Shown in pieces: positions 1 through 11,036 of a DNA stretch of 64,000 bases (its first letter is position 1; each line of letters starts with the position of its first letter). Position numbers and translations under genes: made by a program. Origin of the DNA: Pyropia yezoensis. Lineage: Eukaryota > Rhodophyta > Bangiophyceae > Bangiales > Bangiaceae. The notes beneath the pieces are model-generated. The model saw only the letters and a list, made by a program, of their open reading frames with translations. It was not told where the DNA came from and ran no database searches. The stretch is from NCBI GenBank assembly GCA_009829735.1, contig CM020620.1:22852020-22916019 (forward strand), read 5' to 3'.

Positions 1-1950
1 TGATGCTCTCTCTCCCCTCGTTGGTCACCCCCTCCCCACCACACCCCCGTCGACATTGTCGCGGGGGCACCCCCCTCTGCGCGCAGCGCGCACGTCGGCG
101 ATCGTCAAACGGAGAGGACCCGCCGCCCCGGCTCGGTTCCCGTTGCGCGGGTGAGGGTGGCGGCTCCCCCCCTTTCCCCCCCCCCCCCCCCCCCCCGCCA
201 GTGGTCGTTGCGCATGACCGTGGTGGGTGGGTGCCAAGAAAAAGTTGGCCCCATTTCCTCCTGTTTTTGGACTTTTTTTTCCCATCACCCCACTGGTTGG
301 TAGTTCCCGACTCTTCCTTTGTGTCCCGCACCCCATGCGGGCGCGACGCAAAAAAAAAAAACCAGAAAGGGAAAAACGGCCGCCGCCGCGCTACGGCGCG
401 CGCCCACCCCCCCCCCCCGCCACGACAGAGCCCCCGGTCGCCCATCCCCATACGATATACCCCGTCTGCGTTTGGACAAAAACCCCCCCCCCCCCCCCTG
501 TCCACCATTGGCGAGACACCGCCTGGGGGGTCTCTGGGCCTTGCTCCTTCCCCTCTCTCCCAAAGGCCGCCGCCGGTGGCGCCATGGCGGTGGCGTGTTG
601 CCGTCCCCCCCCCCCCCTGGTTGGCGCCAACCCCTCATCCCCCCCCCCCGGCCACCACTACCACCCCACCACCACCACCACCCACCCCCCGCCACCCGCC
701 CAGCCGTGCCCGTTTTTTTTTTCTTCTCTTTTTGAAAGCGCCGCACCCCCGGATCACGCCGCTGCGCACCGCCGCCCCCCCCCCGCCCCCGCCCCCCCCC
801 GCACCCCGCGCCCACCGCCACCGCACCACCACCGCCGCCACCGCCGCCCGCCCGCGCGGCCACACGCCGCGCGCGTGGAAGGCGGACGGGGAAGGGGGTG
901 TGCACGTGGGCCCACGCCGCCCCCCCTCCCCTCCCTCCCTCCCTCCTCCCTCTGCCAACCCCGCGCCACACCTGCAACGGCCCCTGTTTCCCCACCGCCC
1001 CCGTTCACTGCCGTCTCTGATTCTGTGGGGGGGGGGAGGGGGGGTGGGGGCCACTCCCCTTCCCACCCACCCCCACCCACCCCACCCCCCACCCCCCCCC
1101 TCCTCCTCCTCCATCCAGCCCAACAAGCCCCAACCGGCTACCCCCCACCCCCCCCCCCGGCCGCGCGGCCGGCCACTGCCGCGGTAGCCGTCCGCTCCCC
1201 CCCCCCCCCCCCCTCCCCCGCTCCCCCCCCGCCACCCCCCACCCCCCCCACCCCCATTGCGCGCCGCGCTCCCGCGTCGGCCGCGGCCAGTGGGGCCACC
1301 GCCGTGCCGATCACAGCGTGGGGTCGGACGCCGCGGCGGGCGCCCCCCCCCCCCCCCCCCACCCCCCCCGCAGGTCAAACGGCTGCCTGCCTGCCGCCAC
1401 GGTGGAGGAGGCCACCGCCGTTGCGGCCCTCCCCGCCAACCCCACCCCCCCCCCCCGGGGAGGGGGGGCGGCACGCCGCGCCCCGGCGGGGCGGGACGCG
1501 CGCCCGCGCCACCACCCCGCAACGGGTCTGCGGCGCCGCGGCGGCGGCGGCCGCTGGATGCCCCTTCCCCCCCCGGGCGTCCCCCCCCCCCCCCCCCCCC
1601 CCCACCGCACCGCCGCCGGCTGTTTCCCGCAGCGCCGGCTCTCTCGCTCCCTGCGCGCGCGTCGCTCTTTAGCCCCCGCCCCACCGGTGTGCTGCTCGTA
1701 CCGCTGCCAGTCGGACGCCCCACCCGTCTGCCGCACCCCCCCCCCCCCCGTGTTTCCACACCTTACCGGCCAGTCTGACCTGCTTGCTGTGACCACCGTA
1801 CACTCCTCATCTCCTCCCCCCACCCCCTCTCCACCCCCAGCCTGGGTTGGTCTCGCTCACCGTCTCCCCGCTGCTTCCCCCCTGCTCTTCCTGTTCACCC
1901 CTCCCCCCACACACCCCCCCCCCCCCCCACCACTCATCTGTCTCTCTTTT
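1..1950. repeat. C-rich low-complexity tract, no supportable gene
   Basis: About 2 kb of strongly strand-asymmetric sequence with dozens of C runs of 8-20 bases, mixed with CCA, CCG and CTC microsatellite stretches. Long open frames exist in several frames on both strands, but they encode only poly-Pro, poly-Gly or Arg/Ala and interrupt each other. They follow from the scarcity of T/A-containing stop codons. I see no domain, splice pattern or start context that supports a gene here. The G-rich complement would be expected to form G-quadruplexes. Confidence 0.6.
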
Positions 1951-1955
1951 CACCC

Positions 1956-1961
1956 TATATA
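1956..1961 (+). promoter_or_regulatory. TATA box of the disordered-protein gene
   Basis: TATATA stands alone in a C-rich background about 90 bp upstream of the first ATG (2051) of the following gene. The same element lies at 25015-25020 in the inverted copy. The spacing suits a core promoter with a 60-65 nt leader. Confidence 0.5.
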
Positions 1962-2050
1962 CCCCCTCCCCACCCCCCCCCCCCCCTACGTCCCCACCCC
2001 CTGCCAGTGGCAACCCCGCTCCTGCGGGTGGCCACCGCCCCCCCTTGGCC

Positions 2051-2513
2051 ATGGTCCCCCCCCCCCCCCACCCTCCCCGCCAGTCCACCGGCGGGCGAGC
2101 GCCCGCCTGCCCAAGGCCACCACCGCCGCCGCCCCGCCGCCGCCCGTCGCCGGCGGCGGCGCCCCACCTGCCGCCCACACCCCGTCTGGCGGGCGGCGCG
2201 TCAGCCGGCGGCTGTCGCTGCGGTCGCCGGCGGCCATGCGCCCCGACGCTGCCGTCGCGGCGGCCGTCGCCGCCGCCGACGCGGCTGCCGCCGACGCGGC
2301 CGCGGCCGCCGCCGCCGCCGACGCCGTCGCGGCGTCTGCCGCCGCCGCCGCTGCCGCCAATGACGCTGCCAGTGCGCGGGCGGCAGACCGCTGGGCGGCG
2401 GGCGGTGGCTGGGAGGACCTGCCGCCGGCCACCGGCCGCCGCCGCGCGTCGTCCATCCAGGTGGCGTCGGCCACGGGGGGTGGCGGCCTGCCCACGGGCG
2501 GCGGCGGCGGCGG

Positions 2514-2545
<32 letters not shown>

Positions 2546-2723
2546 GCGGCGGGCCCACCGTCGGTGCCGCCGCCGCGGCACCCCGCGTCGGCGCGGCGCC
2601 CCATGTCCATGCGCGTGCCGTCGCCCGCGGGGGTGCGGTGGGCAGACGGGCCACGCGGGGCGTCGCCGCCGACGCCGGGTGGCCCCGCCCGCCAGAGGGA
2701 CCGTCCTGCCGGGCGGGGCGGCG

Positions 2724-2756
<33 letters not shown>

Positions 2757-4460
2757 CGCCGCCCACCCCCCGCCTTCGGCCGTCGTCGTTGCGGCTGTCG
2801 GCGTCGCCAGGCGGCCACTCATGGGCGGCCGGCGGCGGCCGGCGGGGGGCCCCCGCCGCTGGCACCCCCGTCCGTGACGGCGGTGGCGGGGACAGGGGCG
2901 ACGCCGCCCCGCCGTTGCCGTCGGGGGGGGGCACCCCGCGCTGCCGCCCGTCATCGGTGCGGCTGCCCCGACCGGCGGGTGGTGGGGCGGTGGCCGCCGC
3001 CGCCGGGGCGGCGGCCGCGGGGGGCGGCCGCACGCCGGCGCCCCGCCCCGTGTCGGTGCGCGGCCTCCGCTCCCCATTCCCGGTGGGGGTGGCTGCGGCC
3101 GCGGCGGCCGCCCACCGGCCGGCGGCGGCGGCGGGCACGCCCACCCGGCCGGCGGTGGGGAGTACGCCCCCGCCCCGCGCGGCCGGGGCGGCCACCCCCG
3201 CCGGCCGGCCGGGGGGGACGGCCACGCCCTCCGTCTGGCCGTCGGCGGCCGTCTCGCCGGCCGACGGCTCGGAGGTGATGCGCTCCCACTCGTACGGCAC
3301 GGCGGTGGCCGCCACCCCCCCAGGCCCGTCGTCTGCGACGCGCGGCGCGCCCCACCGGGCGTCCTCGCTGGCGGCCACCCCCACCCACCGGCCGCCGGCC
3401 ATGGCGGCCTACCCCGCGGGCGGGGGCGCCGCAACGCCGGCGGCCGGCCGGCGGCTGCGGCCCCAGTCGGCGCGGCTCGACCCCCCCCGCGGCGGGGTGG
3501 CCGCCCCCGCCGGCCGCGGCGGCGTGGCCGCAGCGACCGGCCGGGGGGACGGCGGCGGTCCCGACGGGGCGACCGCCCCCGGCGCGGGGTGGCCCGACGG
3601 TCTGGGTGGGGGGGATGAGAACGCGGCGCCGCCGGGCGGGCGTGGCGGGCTGATGCGGACGCCCGCCCGCCACCCGTCCATCCATGGGCGGTCGCCCGCC
3701 GCCGACCGCCCGTGTGGCGCCGCCCCGTCGGCGGCCGCGGCAGCGGCGGCGGCGACGCGGCGGGGGCGGCCCGCGTCGGTCCGGCTGGGGGCGGCCGTGG
3801 CGGCCGTGGTGGGGGGCGAGGGAGCCCCCCGGGCCGCCCGCCCGCGGCCCGTGTCGCTGTGCGGCCCGGCTGGGAGGGGCGAGGCACACGCCGCGCTGCC
3901 GCTGCAGGCCGAGGTGGCCTGCAGCCCGCCCGCGGCCGCGCCGCGGGCACTCGGGGGTGGCGGCACCCGCAGCGACGGCACCCGCAGCGGCACACCCCGA
4001 GGGGTGCTGACGCCGCGCGGGGGCACCCAGGCGGCGGGCCACCAGGCGGTGGGGGCGGCGATCACGCCGCGGGGGAAGCCCGCATGCCCCTACGTGCAGC
4101 CTGCTCAAGTGGCGGCGGCCTCGTGGGTGCAAACCCCAACGGCAGCGTTGACCGCGTCGACGCCCTCACCGCCGTTGCCGTCCCCGCCGTCGCCGTTTGC
4201 TGCGGCCGCTGAGGGGCACAGCAGCTGGCGGCGGCGGCGTCGGCGGCCACTCCCGCCACCAACGGTGACTGAGGGGTGCGCCCCCGACGGCGGCAGCACC
4301 CCCCCCCCTGCGTCCCCGGCACCGGCTGGGGGGGGGGCGCTGGGGATCAGCTCCCCCTCACCGGGGGGGGTCGGGCTGCCCACCTTTGACGAGCTCGTCG
4401 CGACGCCCAGCCCTGTGCGGCGGCAGCTGGAGGCGCTGCGCCAGGAAGGGGCGGCAGGCA

Positions 4461-4491
<31 letters not shown>

Positions 4492-4903
4492 AATGGCGGC
4501 GGTTGAGGAGGACCTTGTTGACAGCGCCGTCCACGCTGGCGGTGGTCCCACCTCGGGCTGGAGTGGCGGCGGCGGGAGTGCCGTGGCGAGCAGCAGCTCC
4601 GCAGCGACCGTGGCCGCAGGCGGCAGGCGCGGCGACGGCATCATCGACGGCTGGGACGGCAGCTTCACCGCCAGTTCCGCCGAGCGCGCGCCCCGCGGCG
4701 GCGGCGGCCGCCGCACCGCGGCGCTGCTCGCCAAGTTCACCCGCACCCACGAGCGGGAGCGGTGCCGCAGCGCCCGGCGGCCGCGGCATGACGCCGCTGC
4801 CCCCCGGCCGCGAGGGGGGGGGCGCGCTGACGAGCTGGACGAGGACCTCGAGTGGACCCTCCGCACGTCGTCGGCGTTTGCGGGGGTGGAGAACCTCGTG
4901 TAA
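2051..4903 (+). CDS. Disordered Ala/Gly/Pro-rich protein with repeated R-x-x-S motifs
   Basis: A roughly 950-codon gene of unknown function. I choose ATG 2051 because it is the first ATG after the TATA box, has the good context GCCATGG, and opens the same protein in the inverted copy. In this arm the C run after ATG-GT is 14 bases, against 15 in the other arm, so residues from about 4 up to the 30-base G run at 2515-2544 read in the wrong frame. The reading expected for the middle part is in the +1 frame through ATG 2236. After the G run the annotated frame continues cleanly to TAA 4903. The protein is low in complexity but carries many basophilic motifs: RRASAR, RRLSLR, RRASSI, RPMSMR, RPSSLR, RPSSVR, RPVSVR, RPQSAR, RPASVR. 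The tail is acidic (DELDEDLEW) and ends GVENLV. No known domain or membrane segment is visible. It is probably a phosphorylated scaffold or nuclear protein, which is inference only. Confidence 0.6.
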
Positions 4904-5831
4904 CGGTGCAGTGCCCCCGGAGAGGGCGACAACACACAAGGCCTGATGGCAGTTGCCACGGGGGCACTCCGTGGGGGGGAGGCGCGGTAGGTGACGCCAC
5001 CTGCCCCTGTGATGTCGATTCTGCTTTTTTGCCCGGCTTTATTATGTACTCGTTCCTTGCATGGACAGAACGACTTCATCGGAAGTAGGGGGCATGGACC
5101 GAATGCCATGTGGCCGATGGGCGGACATGATAGGTGACGTGGGGAAGGGGTCTGAGAGGAGGGCGGAAACGCACCACCTGGCCCACCCAGAGCACGCGCC
5201 CGTCCCCCCTCGATGCTGCTAGGTCGTCTCGCCCATGTGGAGCACATCCTCCTCTTGCTTAGGCAGAGGTTCACGCTGACGAGAACGACGTGATCACGGA
5301 CTCACTGCACTAAATCGTGTGGCCGCTCGAAACCGGAGGCATGTTGCTATGTGCTGCTCGTCGGCAGAGAAAAGAGAATAAAGAGGAAAAAAAACATTGT
5401 CATTTCCATGAGAGCGACCCACCTCACTGACTCTCTCCTGTCTGCTTGGTTCCTCTTGACGGGGGGAACACGATTTAAATTGACGTTGACCTTTGTTCGA
5501 GAAGTGGCTGCCGAGAAGTGGCTGCCTTTCGGGAAAGGTCGCAGCGGACAACGTACTGTTCAGTGGAAAATGCATTGTGTGAAGTGCTATCCGCACGTCC
5601 AAAAAAAAAACAAAAAACGCACGAATGCTGACCAAGGGACCAATGGACCCGCCTTGGTCCAAGGACCTGAGCTCCGAGGGTCTGGAGCGCACATCAATCA
5701 CAGATTGACTGCAAATGTGAAATGAAGACACGCGTATCCGTGTTCGCACCCCTTCCCACTCCAGCCCGCCCCTCCCATCCCCCACATATTTTCCTCCCTG
5801 GGCGCCCCTCTTGTGCGTCCGTACACGGCAG
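4904..5831. other. 3' flank and intergenic DNA; nothing recognised
   Basis: A less GC-rich stretch following the disordered-protein gene, with A-rich runs near 5385 and 5604. I see no ORF with recognisable content. The last bases before 5832 (pyrimidine-rich, ending CACGGCAG) resemble a 3' splice site for the candidate exon that follows. Confidence 0.4.
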
Positions 5832-6510
5832 GCGCTGTGGCGCTTCGCGGACCCACACGCCGTGGACCTGCTGGCCACGGGCGTGCCGCTCGTCGCCGTC
5901 GCCGCCGCGTGCGTCGCCGCCGCCGCCGCCGCCCACCTCTCTGCCGCTGGATCGTGCTCCCGATCCCGCCCGCGACGGCCGTGGTGGGCCGGGAGGGTTG
6001 TCAGAGGGGGCGCGACGCGGGAAAAAAGGGAGATGCGACAGTCGGGCTTCGACCAAAAGGAGGGCGGTGACGGTGATGGGGGTTGTGTGGTGGTGGTCGC
6101 CAAAGTGGTCTCCACAGTGGTGGCTCTGAGTTGGAGATCGGTGGCGGGAGGGGGGGGGCGGCCGGGTCAGCAGCTGCTCCTCTGTTTTTTGTGTGGTGGT
6201 CGCCAAAGTGGTCTCCACAGTGGTGGCTCTGAGTTGGAGATCGGTGGCGGGAGGGGGGGGGCGGCCGAGTCAGCAGCTGCTCCTCTGTTTTTTCGCAACA
6301 GCGTTGACCACGGGGGCGCATCCCATTCGCGCCCCCGGCGCGCGGCAGCCCTACAATGGCGGCGCCCGCAGGGCCCCTTGCGCGTACGAGGCGCTAAACC
6401 TCCACTGCTACCGCAACCCCGTGAAGGTGCCCGGGACTCGATGCGCTGTCTACGACGTGGTTGGTATTCGCGACGCAGACACAGACGAAGCCTGTTACTC
6501 TACCTCATAG
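5832..6510 (+). other. Candidate two-exon coding region, product unknown
   Basis: Two protein-like stretches lie in different frames, separated by a probable intron. The first (5832 to about 5960) follows an acceptor-like CACGGCAG and encodes a hydrophobic Ala/Val-rich segment beginning ALWRFADPH, compatible with a transmembrane helix. The second (6301-6510) follows a T-rich tract ending CGCAACAG and encodes about 69 residues, with GAHPIRAP near its start and the C-terminus DEACYSTS before TAG. The intervening DNA holds a 103-bp tandem duplication. Donor and phase could not be fixed, and no upstream start was found. Both stretches are preserved in the inverted copy. No family recognised. Confidence 0.3.
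6088..6293 (+). repeat. 103-bp tandem duplication in a probable intron
   Basis: Two head-to-tail copies (6088-6190 and 6191-6293) differ at only a few bases. Each ends in a T-rich pyrimidine tract (CTGCTCCTCTGTTTTTT). Only the second copy is followed by CGCAACAG, a plausible 3' splice site, so the duplication copied a pyrimidine tract without its AG. The same pair occurs in the inverted arm near 20700-20905. Confidence 0.85.
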
Positions 6511-8434
6511 AGCACTTGTGCCACTACCAAAAACGCTCGCGCTGCGCCCACGAGAGGTGGGCAGGCCCTCTTGCAATCCGCCGCACACCACCACCGCCGC
6601 CAATCGGTGGCGCTTGCGGTTGGAGGACGTCGGCGGCGGGAAAAAGAGGGAGAAGCGGGGCGGTTGTAGTCGCGGAGGCGGGCCGCGAGGGGCAGGGCGC
6701 GGCGCTGCCCTCTCACAAGAGCAGGCCGTCAGGCGCAGCGTGGCACATCGGGTGGCCCCTTTCAGCACCCAATGCGCTGTCCCCCACGTTGCGGATGCTT
6801 CTCAGCGCTGACCACTCCCTTCGTGTCCCATGCCCACGCAGACCACTGCCGTCACTACCGAGAGTGGTGGCTGCGGCCGTCGCGGGGGGGGGCGTGAAGA
6901 GGTAGGGCGGCCAACTTGCATGTCGCAGCGCCCGCCCGCGCGCTTCCGCATGAGGTGGCGGCTGTTGAGGGCGTCGGCGGTCTGGGAATGAGACCTCCAC
7001 AGTTGTTATTGCCTATGGGTGGGAGGATGGGGGGAGGGGGGCGGTGGCAAAGGAGACAGCCACGGCGGCACAGTTTGGGACAGAGCCTCCCGAGCATGCG
7101 CACCCGTCAGGCGGGGGTCTGAGCGCCCAAAGGCTACGGCCAGCTCCGCGGCGTTGGGATCGGGGGAGTCCCGCATTGGTTGCGCGGCCGCTCAGATAAG
7201 CCACACATCTGTACCGGTAGAGGCGGGCTGTGCGGATGAGAGCGCCCAATCTGGGAGGCAACGGGCTCTACCCGATCGAGGCCTCTGGCGCCCAGGGCCC
7301 ACGGGCCACGTCTCTGGCGGGCACCCGCGCGCGTAGGCCGCCTCGCCGGCGAGGGCGGGCACACCTCCCCTTCCCCCCTCCTCCCCCTGGCTTGCTCACT
7401 GTTGCGCACTTATGGGCGTGGCGGGCGCGGCAGTCGGCGGGGCTGGCGGCCGCCTCCGACGGGGGCCGACGAGGGTGGGTGGAGGCAGTGTCTGCCCGCC
7501 CAGCTTCCCCTCTATCCGTTGCACAGGTAGCTGTCTCGCGAGCGCCGTTGGTATCGTGGAAGAATGGGAGGGGGAGGGGGGGGGGAGGGTGGGAAGGCAA
7601 GGCGCCAGCTGCCGCCGTCGCCCTTGTAGGGGCACAGGCGCAGCGTGAGGTCCCCAGAGGTCCTGTGGACAGGCAGAGCGAGGGGCGTGGTGGGATGGGC
7701 GGGCGGGCCGGATCGGGCTCCTCCCCCCACGCAGTGACAAGCTGGCGTCCGAGCCCCGGCGAGCAGCGAGGGGCGGTCCCTCGCCACGTGCGCGCGTCCT
7801 CTGCGGGCTTTGCTCCACCCCCCGCCCAGCCCCCTCCCCCCAGCCTCGTCCGTCTCCCCTGAGTGGCCGTCGAGAAGGGCGGCGACGCCTGTCGCGCGCT
7901 CGTCCACCCGTCGTGGTACACAGGTCGTGGTACACAGGTGCGGGTGGCAAAGCGCGCCCCGCGGTCCGCGACAGCGGGGTGGGGTGTTCCGCTCGGCGTT
8001 GGGCTCCGCGGCGGGGGGCTCCACGGGTGATCACTATTTTGTTCTCGGTATCAAAATAATTGGGCCCAGGCGCCCCTTCCCTTCGGATAGCCCCCGATCA
8101 CGCTGGGCGCGAGGTCCCAAGACGTGTCCTATCCCAAAGACGAGCCCGCCGGCGCAGAGACAGTGAGCCGCGCGGCAGGGGGGCTGCCCATCGCCGCCCA
8201 GACGCCTGCTTATAAGCGAGACGGACAGGCCAGGCAAGGCTCGTCTGGGCGTCGGCAAGGACAGAGCGTCACGGGCATGACCACAACCGCCCGTCCCCCC
8301 ACCCGTCGCCACCCGCTCGTCCCCCCCCCCTGCCCCCTCTGACCCCCCCCACAAGGACAGATCAGCCCAACTCACCTTGTCCCATCCACACACACACACG
8401 CCCCACCTGGTCTCCCCCCCCCACGTCGTTCGTC
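6511..8434. other. Intergenic DNA upstream of the LPMO gene
   Basis: GC-rich sequence without a gene I can defend. Open frames on both strands are Arg/Pro/Gly-rich shadows of each other. The final 220 bp contain the TATAAG element and a C-rich leader for the LPMO gene. Confidence 0.4.
8211..8216 (+). promoter_or_regulatory. TATA-like element upstream of the LPMO gene
   Basis: CTTATAAGC lies 219 bp before the LPMO ATG and is the only AT-rich hexamer in the local GC-rich sequence. It is conserved in the inverted copy at 18790-18795. A leader of about 190 nt would result. Confidence 0.35.
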
Positions 8435-9952
8435 ATGGGCAACCCTGCGGGCCACCGCGTCCCCGGCGCCGTGGTGATGGCCTTCCCGGTGGCGCTGGCC
8501 ATCTCGGTCGCGGTGGTGCTCCGCGTCGCGGCGCACGCGGTGCTGACCGACCCCCCCCAGCGGGGCGCCCTGTTTGGCTCTGAGTTTGCACCCGGCGTGG
8601 CGGTCGTCCCCGGGGCGCCCGTCGACTGGAGGCCCCACTACCCCGCCGGCAACAAGAGCGACTCCCCCGGCGCGGGCCACCGCTCCCAGGCGGCGGTGGT
8701 GGCCAGCCGGTGCAACGGCCGGTGGACCCCCTTTGAGCCGACCGTGCCGGGGTACGTGTGGAAGGCGGGGGTGTGTGGGGACCCTCTGGTGGGTGACGGC
8801 ATCGGCGCCCACATGCGCGGCGGCCGCTTCTATGGCAACGGCATGGTCACCCGCACCTACACCACCGGCGGCATCCTCCCCATGGCCGTCAATGTGGTGG
8901 CCGCCCACGGCGGCTACACGATCATCCACGTGTGTGACGTGGCCAAGTGTGGTGGGGAGGTGTCGGCACGCTGCTTCCTCGACGGCCACTGCAAGGCGCT
9001 GGAGCGGGCGCCCGAACATGAGGCGGCCGACTGTGGGTCTGGCCGCAGCGGCCGCTGCGCGCCGGTGGACACGGCCGACCCCCGCCGGTGGTACATGCCA
9101 TGCCCGTCCACCTTCCAGCTGCCGACGGTGGTGGGCGGCGCGCAGCGGGCGGTCTACCGTCTCCCGGCTAGCCTCACGTGCGAGCACTGTGTCCTCCACT
9201 GGCACTGGGTGACGGCCAATAGCTGCAATCCGCCTGGCGTGCGCGACTACTACACGGGGCCCGACGCGCCCCACTGGACCAACAGCTGCGTCCGGGATCA
9301 GGGCGGCTACAAGCCCCGCATCCCAGACTGTGGCACGGAGATCCCAGAGGAATACCTTGCGTGCTCGGACGTCCACATCAAGGCCAGCGACAACGTTGGT
9401 AGTACGGGAGCGACGCCGGCGGGCGGCACCCCCGTGGCGGACAGCTACGGGACGCCCGCACCCGAGGCACACCCGTACTGGACGCCAGCACCCCAGGCGC
9501 TCCCGTATGGGACGCCTGCGCCTCAGGCGGAGGAGCCCACCGTGACGCCGCCGCCCGCCGCAGAGGCGGCCGCTACCCCCGCCCCCGAGTACGGACCGTT
9601 GCCCTCCCCCACCCCCGCCGGCGCGCTGCGGCTGGTGGTAGAGGGCCGGCCGCCGACCGACGTGGCGACGGGCACGGCGGGGACGGTCGACCTGGCCGTC
9701 CCCGCCGGCGCGCGGCTGACCTTCCAGGCGCTCCCGTCGGCACCCGTGCCGCCCGGCTCCCGCGTCCTCTTCTTCCTCAACGGCGACCTGGTGTGGGGAG
9801 AGGGCGTGGCGCCCTACTTTTTGTACGGCAACGTGGGGGACGTCATCGACTATTGGCCGGCGGCAAAGGTGGTGTACGGTCACGCGTTTACGCTCGAGGT
9901 GGTGGCGGGCGCCGCCCGCTTCTCCGCCCGCGTCCGGCTGACCCGCGTGTGA
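8435..9952 (+). CDS. Secreted AA15-type lytic polysaccharide monooxygenase
   Basis: A single-exon, 505-residue copper oxidase predicted to cleave a crystalline polysaccharide (chitin, cellulose or cell-wall glycan) outside the cell. Residues 1-33 form a hydrophobic signal peptide ending VAA. Cleavage would expose His34, in HAVLTDPPQRGAL, as the N-terminal copper ligand. His158 in AAHGGYTIIHVCD is the second ligand of the histidine brace. Tyr307 in EEYLACSDVHI fits the axial position. The cysteine pattern (VCGDP, CEHCVLHWHW, NSCNPPG) matches the AA15 / chitin-binding type 4 fold. Residues about 345-375 are imperfect repeats of PYGTPAPQA forming a Pro-rich linker. The C-terminal 110 residues (from about 390) look like a beta-sandwich but match no module I can name. 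Met15 is an alternative start. The first 113 bases are repeated inverted at the gap edge. Confidence 0.88.
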   Translation: MGNPAGHRVPGAVVMAFPVALAISVAVVLRVAAHAVLTDPPQRGALFGSEFAPGVAVVPGAPVDWRPHYPAGNKSDSPGAGHRSQAAVVASRCNGRWTPFEPTVPGYVWKAGVCGDPLVGDGIGAHMRGGRFYGNGMVTRTYTTGGILPMAVNVVAAHGGYTIIHVCDVAKCGGEVSARCFLDGHCKALERAPEHEAADCGSGRSGRCAPVDTADPRRWYMPCPSTFQLPTVVGGAQRAVYRLPASLTCEHCVLHWHWVTANSCNPPGVRDYYTGPDAPHWTNSCVRDQGGYKPRIPDCGTEIPEEYLACSDVHIKASDNVGSTGATPAGGTPVADSYGTPAPEAHPYWTPAPQALPYGTPAPQAEEPTVTPPPAAEAAATPAPEYGPLPSPTPAGALRLVVEGRPPTDVATGTAGTVDLAVPAGARLTFQALPSAPVPPGSRVLFFLNGDLVWGEGVAPYFLYGNVGDVIDYWPAAKVVYGHAFTLEVVAGAARFSARVRLTRV

Positions 9953-11036
9953 GGAGGCGTCGGGACGTCGATGCTGTGGGCGGGCCGCTCCCACTCCACT
10001 CACTTGCGCGTCGAGCGCTTGACACGTAGCTGGTGAAATGGATCCCGTCCTGTACTGTACATGAATAGCATGATTGGCTTGGTCGTTGCTTCTTGCAATT
10101 TGCATGCCGTCGACATTTGCAGATTGACATTGATTGACATTGATTGATTCTGCTTCGCTGGTGAGGGAAGTGTCAGTGCATCAATGAATGTCCGCTGGTC
10201 GCTTTCTCGATCAACGCCAACGGCCTCCAAACGTCAAGCCCCTTCGCTGGCACGGACAAATAAGAACAGGTACTGTATGGTACGTTGCACAAAAAAGATA
10301 CATGGAGGTTTTTCTCGGCTCGGGCCCGGGCTCCACACCGGCCGTGGCGGGGTCCACGGGCGCCATGCTGACAGAAGGATCACAGAGCCCCATACGAACT
10401 CATGAGGTCCTTGGGTCCCCGGGACGGCGTACCGCTTTCAGGGACACCCTGGGTGGACCGGCTGCTGTCGACCCTGAAATGGGGGCATCCTTTTCGCATT
10501 GATTTGCCCGGCTCGGGGGTCGGTCCTGGCCTACGTGCTAACTGAGGCCTGGCAGAGGGGTAGTCGATTTTAGAGAGGAGCCATGGGACGGCTGGAGGCC
10601 ATTGTTTTGAGGACTTTTTTCCGTGTGCGGGTCACCGTTTTTGAGATCGCCGTTCTTGGGGTAAATGTTCCATGTCATGGGGTCGCCTGATTGGTCCACG
10701 AAGAAGCCTGGTCCTCATGTGTCCAGTGCCCGTCGTGGCATCTTGGGCAGGTGCCCCTTATGCTCCTGATGAAGCGGGCCTCTCCCCCCCCTTCCCCTCG
10801 TGGACTCCTCTCCTGGACCAGGCACATCAGGGAGGCAACCCCCCCCAGCCCTCTTCCCTCTGGCGGTTCCACCTTTGGCAGGTGGAGTGCAGTGCGGGGG
10901 GGCATGCCCAGGTGGAGTGGGTTCTCGACAGGCGCGGACAGTGCACGGGCCCAGGAGGCAAGGGGGAAAGCGTCTCACATGTGCGTGGCGTGGGGGGGGG
11001 TCATGCCTCGAGAAGAGGTGAAAGTGCACGACATCG

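Larger units (their letters stand above)
1..8547 (+). repeat. Left arm of a large inverted duplication
   Basis: This segment is repeated in inverted orientation at 18464-26992. Base 1 pairs with about 26992 and base 8547 with 18464. The two arms are 8547 and 8529 bp long, so the net length difference is only 18 bp. Every unique landmark I checked (TATA sites, the 103-bp tandem duplication, the disordered-protein gene, the LPMO promoter and start) recurs in the same order. The differences I spot-checked are nearly all 1-3 base indels, usually in homopolymers. The arm continues to the left of the window, because the match is still running at base 1. It may be a true segmental duplication or the same locus assembled twice; see findings. 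Confidence 0.95.

Noticed and set aside
1318..2877. Long plus-strand ORF (519 codons) overlapping the disordered-protein gene
   Set aside because: Only its 3' half (about 2060-2544) is the expected reading of that gene. The upstream part is poly-Pro translation of the C-rich tract before the TATA box, and the frame is wrong after the G run.
8372..10105. 577-codon minus-strand ORF across the LPMO gene
   Set aside because: It mirrors the LPMO codons on the opposite strand and is His/Arg/Val-rich with no domain; GC-rich third positions make such shadows.
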